Of a stretch of DNA of 64,000 bases, positions 54,591 through 64,000 are shown piece by piece; positions within the stretch are counted from its first letter, which is position 1, and every line of letters starts with the position of its first letter. The position numbers and the translations under genes were made by a program. Where the stretch lies: contig CM067307.1 in NCBI GenBank assembly GCA_034231615.1, forward strand, positions 1,642,001 to 1,706,000. The letters are read 5' to 3'. The stretch comes from Meghimatium bilineatum. Lineage: Eukaryota; Mollusca; Gastropoda; Stylommatophora; Philomycidae. The notes below the pieces were generated by a model, which saw nothing but the letters and a program-made list of their open reading frames with translations, searched no databases and had not been told where the DNA came from.

Positions 54591-55390
54591 ACAAGGATGT
54601 CTTCCTGGGGGTATAGAGTGTGTTTGTGTGTGATGTTGTTTTTAGAGGTTGAAACTCTGGATCAGCACAAGGTTGTCTTAATGGGGGATGTAGTTTGTTG
54701 TGTGTGCTAATTGATGAGAATGTGGTGAAGCTTATCTGTGTGTGATTCTTGTTTTAGTGGGGGATGTAACTTGATGTGTGTGCTAATTTATGAGAATGTG
54801 GTGAAGCTTATCTGTGTGTGATTCTTGTTTTAGTGGGGGATGTAGTTTGTTGTGTGTGCTAATTGATGAGAATGTGGTGAAGCTTATCTGTGTGTGATTC
54901 TTGTTTTAGTGGGTTGATGAAACTTTGGACTAGCACCAGGGTGTCTTCATGTGATATATCTTGTTTGTGCGTGACCTGTTAGTTTTAATGGATTGAAACT
55001 CTGGCATAGCACACGGTTGTCTTTATGGGGTGGGGGGCATGTATGCGTGAGATATTGTTTTAGTGGGTTGAAACTCTGGCGTAGCACTCGGTTGTCTTTA
55101 TGGGATGTGGGGCCTGTATAAGTGTAATATTATTGTTTTGGTGGTATGAAACTCTGGGCCAGCACATGGTTGATTTCTATGGTTGTATAGCATGTATGTG
55201 TGATATTTCTGTTTGGAAGTCTGCAACCCTGGACTAGTACAGGGCTGTTGTTGTTTGTTTTTTATGGAGGGGGGGGGGGTTGTATAGAATGTGTAAGTGT
55301 GATATGTGTTTTATTAGGCTGAAACTCTGGTCAAGCACAAGGATGTATTCTTTGGGTTGGGTATCCTGACCTTGTGTGATTTTCGGCTTA
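54590..55390. repeat. Diverged GAAACTCTGG...AGCACAAGG tandem repeat
   Basis: Repeating blocks of GTTGAAACTCTGGNNNAGCAC, TTGTCTTNATGGGG and TTGTTTTAGTGG at 65-95-bp spacing. Within it, 54685-54915 holds three copies of a ~76-bp unit (GCTAATTGATGAGAATGTGG). Confidence 0.85.
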
Positions 55391-55561
55391 GTGGGTCGAC
55401 CCTTTGCAAACAAGTGAGTCTATATATGGTAATTCTGGTGAATTTGATTGTGTTGTGAGTTGAACATTAACTTTTCTATACGTTTCTGTAGATTTACTGT
55501 AGTTTTTATATATAGGTTTAATTTTTTTGTGGAATTCATAGTTATTAATTATTAAAATCTG

Positions 55562-55643
55562 GACTCGTACATCACACTCCCATTTATACTCTCTCATTCC
55601 TTATTGTACATCACACTCCCATTTATACTCTCTCATTCCTTAT
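55562..55643. repeat. 41-bp duplication
   Basis: GTACATCACACTCCCATTTA and ACTCTCTCATTCCTTATT occur twice in tandem. Confidence 0.9.
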
Positions 55644-55689
55644 TGTACATTCCAAGGTTAAATGTATATTCTCTCTAGTGTTCTTACAC

Positions 55690-56345
55690 ATTCACTTCAT
55701 AGATTTTATGTAGACCTACTCACTCGTGCCTTAGTACTAGTTATGTACGCCTACTCTCTCATGCCCAAGTACTAGTTATGTAAGCCTACTCTCTCCTGCC
55801 CTAGTACTAGTTATGTACGCTTACTCTCTCATGCACTAGTACTAGTTATGTAAGCCTACTCTCTCCTGCCCTAGTACTAGTTATGTAAGCCTACTCTCTC
55901 CTGCCCTAGTACTAGTTATGTAAGCTTACTCTCTCCTGCCCTAGTACTAGTTATGTAAGCTTACTCTCTCCTGCCCTAGTACTAGTTATGTAAGCCTACT
56001 CTCTCCTGCCCTAGTACTAGTTATGTAAGCCTACTCTCTCCTGCCCTAGTACTAGTTATGTAAGCTTACTCTCTCCTGCCCTAGTACTAGTTATGTAAGC
56101 CTACTCTCTCCTGCCCTAGTACTAGTTATGTAAGCCTACTCTCTCCTGCCCTAGTACTAGTTATGTAAGCCTACTCTCTCCTGCCCTAGTACTAGTTATG
56201 TAAGCTTACTCTCTCATGCACTAGTACTAGTTATGTAAGCCTACTCTCTCCTGCCCTAGTACTAGTTATGTAAGCCTACTCTCTCCTGCCCTAGTACTAG
56301 TTATGTAAGCCTACTCTCTCTTGCCCTAGTACTAGTTATGTAGGC
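55690..56345. repeat. 35-bp minisatellite, about 18 copies
   Basis: Units contain TGTAAGCCTACTCTCTCCTG and CCCTAGTACTAGTTA. Left end units are more diverged. Not the same unit as the 35-bp arrays at 9115 or 40279. Confidence 0.96.
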
Positions 56346-56399
56346 CTACATTATACACACATATGTAGATTTCTTTACTTAAAAAACATCATAGCTAGG

Positions 56400-56690
56400 G
56401 TCTCCATGTATATCCCCCGTGGTTATACATGGCTCTAGTTATATTATGATGTTGGTTCTGCATATAAATTGCTTAACCAACATTTGTATTACTTTGGAGA
56501 CGTTATGTCCTAGTACATTTTGTAAGTTGTACTCTATCCTCAAGTCCTGGAAGTGGTCTTTGAGGTCCTTCCTGTGATCTTGGAATTTGGCACAGTGCAG
56601 GAGGTAGTGCTCTATAGTGTTGTCTTCTTCACAATCTTCACAGATAGTTTCTTTAATCTTAAATAGTGGTGATCCGAGTCTTAGTCGCCA
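56400..56690 (-). mobile_element. LINE C-terminal zinc-knuckle fragment, parent of the satellite
   Basis: Minus strand: LWRLRLGSPLFKIKETIC, then EDCEEDNTIEHYLLHCAKFQ, DHRKDLKDHFQDLRIEYN and VLGHNVSKVIQ. The C..C...H....C pattern after an RLR.G..LFKIK stretch is the conserved zinc-knuckle region at the end of RNase H-type LINE ORFs (compare LRTGHNRLRSHMYTKFKIGN in I1). The first unit of the 50-bp satellite overlaps the RLRLGSPLFKIKE codons. Confidence 0.8.
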
Positions 56691-59600
56691 CAGATAGTTT
56701 CTTTAAACTTAAATAATGGTGATCCGAGTCTTATTCGCCACAGATAGGTTCTTTAATCTTAAATAGTGGTGATCCGAGTCTTATTCGCCACAGATAGGTT
56801 CTTTAATCTTAAATAGTGGTGATCCGAGTCTTAGTCGCCACAGATAGGTTCTTTAATCTTAAATAGTTGTGATCCGAGTCTTAGTCGCCACAGATAGGTT
56901 CTTTAATCTTAAATAGTTGTGATCCAAGTCTTAGTCGCCACAGATAGGTTCTTTAATCTTAAATAGCTGTGATCCAAGTCTTAGTCGCCACAGATAGTTT
57001 CTTTAATCTTAAATAGTTGTGATCCAAGTCTTAGTCGCCACAGATAGGTTCTTTAATCTTAAATAGTGGTGATCCAAGTCTTGGTCGCCACAGATAGTTT
57101 CTTTAAACTTAAATAATGGTGATCCGAGTCTTAGTCGCCACAGATAGTTTCTTTAATCTTAAATAGTGGTGATCCGAGTCTTAGTCGCCACAGATAGGTT
57201 CTTTAATCTTAAATAGTGGTGGTCCGAGTCTTAGTCGCCACAGATAGGTTCTTTAATCTTAAATAGTGGTGGTCCGAGTCTTAGTCGCCACAGATAGTTT
57301 CTTTAATCTTAAATAGTGGTGATCCGAGTCCTAGTCGCCACAGATAGTTTCTGTAATCTTAAATAGTGGTGATCCGAGTCTTAGTCGCCACAGATAGGTT
57401 CTTTAATCTTAAATAGTGGTGATCCGAGTCTTAGTCGCCACAGATAGCTTCTTTAATCTTAAATAGTGGTGATCCGAGTCTTAGTCGCCACAGATAGGTT
57501 CTTTAATCTTAAATAGTGGTGATCCGAGTCTTAGTCGCCACAGATAGGTTCTTTAATCTTAAATAGTGGTGGTCCGAGTCTTAGTCGCCACAGATAGGTT
57601 CTTTAATCTTAAATAGTGGTGATCCGAGTCTTAGTCGCCACAGATAGGTTCTTTAATCTTAAATAGTGGTGATCCGAGTCTTAGTCGCCACAGATAGTTT
57701 CTTTAATCTTAAATAGTGGTGATCCGAGTCCTAGTCGCCACAGATAGTTTCTGTAATCTTAAATAGTGGTGATCCGAGTCTTAGTCGCCACAGATAGGTT
57801 CTTTAATCTTAAATAGTGGTGATCCGAGTCTTAGTCGCCACAGATAGGTTCTTTAATCTTAAATAGTGGTGATCCGAGTCTTAGTCGCCACAGATAGTTT
57901 CTTTAATCTTAAATAGTGGTGATCCGAGTCTTAGTCGCCACAGATAGGTTCTTTAATCTTAAATAGTTGTGATCCGATTCTTATTCGCCACAGATAGTTT
58001 CTTTAATCTTAAATAGTGGTGATCCGAGTCTTAGTCGCCACAGATAGTTTCTGTAATCTTAAATAGTGGTGATCCGAGTCTTAGTCGCCACAGATAGGTT
58101 CTTTAATCTTAAATAGTGGTGATCCGAGTCTTAGTCGCCACAGACAGTTTCTTTAATCTTAAATAGTGGTGATCCGAGTCTTAGTCGCCACAGACAGTTT
58201 CTTTAATCTTAAATAGTTGTGATCCGAGTCTTAGTCGCCACAGACAGTTTCTTTAATCTTAAATAGTGGTGATCCGAGTCTTAGTCGCCACAGATAGTTT
58301 CTTTAATCTTAAATAGTGGTGATCCGAGTCCTAGTCGCCACAGATAGTTTCTGTAATCTTAAATAGTGGTGATCCGAGTCTTAGTCGCCACAGATAGATT
58401 CTTTAATCTTAAATAGTGGTGATCCGAGTCTTAGTCGCCACAGATAGGTTCTTTAATCTTAAATAGTTGTGATCCGATTCTTATTCGCCACAGATAGTTT
58501 CTTTAATCTTAAATAGTGGTGATCCGAGTCTTAGTCGCCACAGATAGTTTCTGTAATCTTAAATAGTGGTGATCCGAGTCTTAGTCGCCACAGTTAGGTT
58601 CTTTAATCTTAAATAGTGGTGATCCGAGTCTTAGTCGCCACAGATAGTTTCTTTAATCTTAAATAGTGGTGATCCGAGTCTTAGTCGCCACAGATAGTTT
58701 CTTTAATCTTAAATAGTGGTGATCCGAGTCTTAGTCGCCACAGATAGGTTCTTTAATCTTAAATAGTGGTGATCCGAGTCTTAGTCGCCACAGATAGGTT
58801 CTTTAATCTTAAATAGTTGTGATCCGATTCTTATTCGCCACAGATAGTTTCTTTAATCTTAAATAGTGGTGATCCAAGTCTTAGTCGCCACAGATAGGTT
58901 CTTTAATCTTAAATAGTTGTGATCCGATTCTTATTCGCCACAGATAGTTTCTTTAATCTTAAATAGTTGTGATCCGATTCTTATTCGCCACAGATAGTTT
59001 CTTTAATCTTAAATAGTTGTGATCCGATTCTTATTCGCCACAGATAGTTTCTTTAATCTTAAATAGTTGTGATCCGATTCTTATTCGCCACAGATAGTTT
59101 CTTTAATCTTAAATAGTTGTGATCCGATTCTTATTCGCCACAGATAGTTTCTTTAATCTTAAATAGTTGTGATCCGATTCTTATTCGCCACAGATAGTTT
59201 CTTTAATCTTAAATAGTTGTGATCCGATTCTTATTCGCCACAGATAGTTTCTTTAATCTTAAATAGTGGTGATCCAAGTCTTAGTCGCCACAGATAGGTT
59301 CTTTAATCTTAAATAGTGGTGATCCAAGTCTTAGTCGCCACAGATAGGTTCTTTAATCTTAAATAGTGGTGATCCAAGTCTTAGTCGCCACAGATAGGTT
59401 CTTTAATCTTAAATAGTGGTGATCCAAGTCTTAGTCGCCACAGATAGGTTCTTTAATCTTAAATAGTTGTGATCCGATTCTTATTCGCCACAGATAGTTT
59501 CTTTAATCTTAAATAGTGGTGATCCAAGTCTTAGTCGCCACAGATAGGTTCTTTAATCTTAAATAGTTGTGATCCGATTCTTATTCGCCACAGATAGTTT

Positions 59601-62600
59601 CTTTAATCTTAAATAGTTGTGATCCGATTCTTATTCGCCACAGATAGTTTCTTTAATCTTAAATAGTTGTGATCCGATTCTTATTCGCCACAGATAGTTT
59701 CTTTAATCTTAAATAGTTGTGATCCGATTCTTATTCGCCACAGATAGTTTCTTTAATCTTAAATAGTTGTGATCCGATTCTTATTCGCCACAGATAGTTT
59801 CTTTAATCTTAAATAGTTGTGATCCGATTCTTATTCGCCACAGATAGTTTCTTTAATCTTAAATAGTTGTGATCCGATTCTTATTCGCCACAGATAGTTT
59901 CTTTAATCTTAAATAGTTGTGATCCGATTCTTATTCGCCACAGATAGTTTCTTTAATCTTAAATAGTGGTGATCCAAGTCTTAGTCGCCACAGATAGGTT
60001 CTTTAATCTTAAATAGTTGTGATCCGATTCTTATTCGCCACAGATAGTTTCTTTAATCTTAAATAGTTGTGATCCGATTCTTATTCGCCACAGATAGTTT
60101 CTTTAATCTTAAATAGTTGTGATCCGAGTCTTATTCGCCACAGATAGGTTCTTTAATCTTAAATAGTTGTGATCCGATTCTTATTCGCCACAGATAGTTT
60201 CTTTAATCTTAAATAGTTGTGATCCGATTCTTATTCGCCACAGATAGTTTCTTTAATCTTAAATAGTTGTGATCCGATTCTTATTCGCCACAGATAGTTT
60301 CTTTAATCTTAAATAGTGGTGATCCAAGTCTTAGTCGCCACAGATAGTTTCTTTAATCTTAAATAGTGGTGATCCGAGTCTTAGTCGCCACAGATAGTTT
60401 CTTTAATCTTAAATAGTGGTGATCCGAGTCTTAGTCGCCACAGATAGTTTCCTTAATCTTAAATAGTGGTGATCCAAGTCTTAGTCGCCACAGATAGTTT
60501 CTTTAATCTTAAATAGTGGTGATCCGAGTCTTAGTCGCCACAGATAGTTTCTTTAATCTTAAATAGTGGTGATCCGAGTCTTAGTCGCCACAGATAGTTT
60601 CTTTAATCTTAAATAGTGGTGATCCGAGTCTTAGTCGCCACAGATAGTTTCTTTAATCTTAAATAGTGGTGATCCGAGTCTTAGTCGCCACAGATAGTTT
60701 CTTTAAACTTAAATAGTGGTGATCCGAGTCTTAGTCGCCACAGATAGTTTCTTTAATCTTAAATAGTGGTGGTCCGAGTCTTAGTCGCCACAGATAGGTT
60801 CTTTAATCTTAAATAGTTGTGATCCAAGTCTTAGTCGCCACAGATAGTTTCTTTAATCTTAAATAGTGGTGATCCGAGTCCTAGTCGCCACAGATAGTTT
60901 CTGTAATCTTAAATAGTGGTGATCCGAGTCTTAGTCGCCACAGATAGATTCTTTAATCTTAAATAGTGGTGATCCGAGTCTTAGTCGCCAAAGATAGGTT
61001 CTTTAATCTTAAATAGTTGTGATCCGATTCTTATTCGCCACAGATAGTTTCTTTAATCTTAAATAGTGGTGATCCGAGTCTTAGTCGCCACAGATAGTTT
61101 CTGTAATCTTAAATAGTGGTGATCCGAGTCTTAGTCGCCACAGATAGGTTCTTTAATCTTAAATAGTGGTGATCCGAGTCTTAGTCGCCACAGATAGTTT
61201 CTTTAATCTTAAATAGTGGTGATCCGAGTCTTAGTCGCCACAGATAGTTTCTTTAATCTTAAATAGTGGTGATCCGAGTCTTAGTCGCCACAGATAGGTT
61301 CTTTAATCTTAAATAGTTGTGATCCGATTCTTATTCGCCACAGATAGTTTCTTTAATCTTAAATAGTGGTGATCCAAGTCTTAGTCGCCACAGATAGGTT
61401 CTTTAATCTTAAATAGTTGTGATCCGATTCTTATTCGCCACAGATAGTTTCTTTAATCTTAAATAGTTGTGATCCGATTCTTATTCGCCACAGATAGTTT
61501 CTTTAATCTTAAATAGTTGTGATCCGATTCTTATTCGCCACAGATAGTTTCTTTAATCTTAAATAGTTGTGATCCGATTCTTATTCGCCACAGATAGTTT
61601 CTTTAATCTTAAATAGTTGTGATCCGATTCTTATTCGCCACAGATAGTTTCTTTAATCTTAAATAGTTGTGATCCGATTCTTATTCGCCCCAGATAGGTT
61701 CTTTAATCTTAAATAGTTGTGATCCGATTCTTATTCGCCACAGATAGTTTCTTTAATCTTAAATAGTTGTGATCCGATTCTTATTCGCCACAGATAGTTT
61801 CTTTAATCTTAAATAGTTGTGATCCGATTCTTATTCGCCACAGATAGTTTCTTTAATCTTAAATAGTTGTGATCCGATTCTTATTCGCCACAGATAGTTT
61901 CTTTAATCTTAAATAGTGGTGATCCAAGTCTTAGTCGCCACAGATAGGTTCTTTAATCTTAAATAGTTGTGATCCGATTCTTATTCGCCACAGATAGTTT
62001 CTTTAATCTTAAATAGTTGTGATCCGATTCTTATTCGCCACAGATAGTTTCTTTAATCTTAAATAGTTGTGATCCGAGTCTTATTCGTCACAGATAGGTT
62101 CTTTAATCTTAAATAGTTGTGATCCGATTCTTATTCGCCACAGATAGTTTCTTTAATCTTAAATAGTTGTGATCCGATTCTTATTCGCCACAGATAGTTT
62201 CTTTAATCTTAAATAGTTGTGATCCGATTCTTATTCGCCACAGATAGTTTCTTTAATCTTAAATAGTGGTGATCCAAGTCTTAGTCGCCACAGATAGTTT
62301 CTTTAATCTTAAATAGTGGTGATCCAAGTCTTAGTCGCCACAGATAGGTTCTTTAATCTTAAATAATGGTGATCCGAGTCTTAGTCGCCACAGATAGTTT
62401 CTTTAATCTTAAATAGTGGTGATCCAAGTCTTAGTCGCCACAGATAGGTTCTTTAATCTTAAATAGTTGTGATCCAAGTCTTAGTCGCCACAGATAGTTT
62501 CTTTAATCTTAAATAGTTGTGATCCAAGTCTTAGTCGCCACAGATAGTTTCTTTAATCTTAAATAGTGGTGATCCGAGTCTTAGTCGCCACAGATAGTTT

Positions 62601-62748
62601 CTGTAATCTTAAATAGTGGTGATCCGAATCTTATTCGCCACAGATAGTTTCTTTAATCTTAAATAGTGGTGGTCCGAGTCTTAGTCGCCACAGATAGGTT
62701 CTTTAATCTTAAATAGTGGTGATCCAAGTCTTAGTCGCCACAGATAGT
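56636..62748. repeat. 50-bp satellite, about 122 copies
   Basis: Units contain CACAGATAGTTTCTTTAATC and TTAAATAGTGGTGATCCGAG, TCTTAGTCGC. Two variant classes alternate in blocks: GTGGTGATCCGAG/CTTAGTCG and GTTGTGATCCGAT/CTTATTCG. No spacers and no open frame (50 is not a multiple of three). Rare variants recur with block offsets of 400, 600, 1950 and about 2500-2550 bp, showing higher-order duplication. The array stops abruptly at 62748 where the right copy of the 695-bp repeat begins. Confidence 0.97.
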
Positions 62749-63443
62749 GTATTAGTTAGTTCAATGTCGTAGTAGTAGATATTATTGTTGTTGTAAGTTA
62801 GTTTCATGACAAAGGTATTTTTGCAGAAACGTCTGTTCACACTTTTATTTGTGATTCATACATCAATAGTCAACATTTCGCAAGATAAAAATCATTCTAT
62901 ATAATAAATTTCTGTCAATTGAAGTGATATAGTTCTCACAAGTAATAAATAGAACCAGTTCTGATGTATGGAAGTGAATCATGGACACTCAACATAATAG
63001 TAGACAATTATAATAAGGCAGCTGAGTTGTGGATTCTGCAGCAGAAATCGACCAGAGAGAGTAGATAGAAAAACCTCCAAATAACACTGAAAACAAAGAT
63101 AATAATCTGTCATTGCTGTGTGCTCATCCTTTTTTATTGATCAGAAACATGGACGCCTTATTGAATTTACGAATTCGATCTAATATAGAGATTTGACCTG
63201 CGGTGTGTGGGAACAATATTCAATATCAGATGTCAGGACCAGGAAACTAAAACAAAAATCTTGTAGAGCACTACGAGTAAAATAAAAAATATTTCCCATA
63301 GCAGAAACCTGCCGTCGGGGATGAAGATAACTCATCATGTACTAAGCCACAGCAACTATTAGGAGGGCGATCAGTTTCATTTCTTGCTGTCTTTGCCCAA
63401 TCTACCCCTAACTCATGCGCCAGGTACTCATTTACAGCTGTCA
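62749..63443 (+). repeat. Right copy of the ~695-bp direct repeat
   Basis: Partner of 52391-53085, starting TATTAGTTAGTTCAATGTCG and losing similarity after GCCAGGTACTCATTTACAG. The LINE remnant YGSESWTLN is retained near 62968. Confidence 0.9.
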
Positions 63444-63584
63444 TACAGGAGAAGTGGTCGTATCAGGCGAGAAGTCACATCCCGGATTTGTTTTTGTCCG
63501 GACCTGGCCATCTTCTTATAGAATGTTGTGATAGATGTGTCATACACACATCTTCTAATATAATGTTGTGATAGTTAGGTCATA

Positions 63585-63950
63585 CAGATTTAAACAACAC
63601 CCTAACATATCAGGGAGAGTCATGGACAATAAGTCAACAAATGAGGGACCTCATAGCTAAACAACACCCCAACATGTGGCCGAGTTTCTAGGACAATAGA
63701 TCAAGGTGAGGGACGTCAGAGCTAAACATCACCCCAACATGTGGCCGAGTTTCTTGGACAATAGATCAAGGTGAGGGACGTCAGAGCTAAACATCACCCC
63801 AACATGTGGCCGAGTTTCTTGGACAATAGGTCAAGGTGAGGGACGTCAGAGCTAAACATCCCAACATGTGATTGAGATTCTTGGACAATAAGTCAACAAG
63901 TGAGGGACGTCAGAGCTAAACAACACCCCAGCATGCGGAAAGGTTTCAGG
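63585..63950. repeat. Diverged 64-67-bp tandem repeat, about 5 copies
   Basis: Units contain CAGAGCTAAACAACACCCC, AACATGTGGCCGAG and TTCTTGGACAATAAGTC, recognisably the same family as 51543-52011. In these units the GTAAGT is mostly ATAAGT or ATAGAT. Confidence 0.9.
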
Positions 63951-64000
63951 CGATAGAATGTGATTATGTTGCGAGCACCACTGAGTTTAGAAGTAATGAG

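Noticed and set aside
55690..62748. CRISPR-like regular arrays (35-bp and 50-bp periods)
   Set aside because: Units are head-to-tail without unique spacers, no cas genes, and the setting is eukaryotic.

Overview
The window looks like non-genic DNA from a large, repeat-rich invertebrate nuclear genome, most likely a mollusc or other lophotrochozoan. Reasons: GT-AG-spliced exons of a C-type lectin, several families of non-LTR retrotransposons (LINEs) of the kinds common in gastropods, a pogo/Tigger transposase relic, and very many minisatellites. No bacterial gene, operon, phage or CRISPR array is present. The species call is inference from protein style only.

Host gene content is very thin. 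The clearest host gene is a C-type lectin on the + strand whose two visible exons (26302-26421 and 40484-40580) join in frame across a 14-kb intron filled with nested retroelements and tandem arrays. A second, much weaker candidate is a minus-strand fragment at 10083-10310 resembling the last strands of an F5/8C (discoidin-like) domain.

Layout: 1-700 tetranucleotide tract attached to a LINE 3' end; 1.8-2.9 kb 48-bp array; 3.3-8.9 kb LINE-F copies, one interrupted by a 4.1-kb I-type LINE (I1) with an 8-bp target-site duplication; 9.1-10.1 kb 35-bp array; 10.4-11 kb LINE-B fragment; 11.8-13.5 kb pogo transposase invaded by a 47-bp array; 14.6-16.9 kb LINE-C; 17.6-20.4 kb LINE-D (minus); 20.7-23.5 kb arrays and LINE-F ends; 25-26.2 kb small arrays; 26.3-40.6 kb the lectin gene with nested LINE-A/D/H/B copies, retroposons X and Y, an unclassified 3.7-kb insert and the 39-bp array; 41.5-42.9 kb LINE-C; 43.2-45.5 kb a young I-type LINE (I2) with an uninterrupted 756-residue ORF; 46-49.4 kb LINE-B interrupted by X and Y; 49.5-52 kb short-unit arrays; 52.4-53.1 and 62.7-63.4 kb a direct repeat flanking 9.7 kb that ends in a 6.1-kb satellite of 50-bp units.

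Recurring theme: many mobile-element fragments carry their own private minisatellite, often seeded inside a conserved coding motif (reverse-transcriptase C-terminus, transposase catalytic-Asp region, LINE zinc-knuckle region, LINE 3' tail). The most noteworthy items are the lectin hidden across a 14-kb repeat-filled intron, the 50-bp satellite that appears to descend from LINE coding sequence, the non-coding 1.2-1.3-kb poly(A) retroposon Y, the SINE-like X, and the otherwise intact LINE I2 whose RT active site reads YADA. LINE letters (A-H, I1, I2) and X/Y are labels used only here. All coordinates, alignments and unit counts were read by eye.
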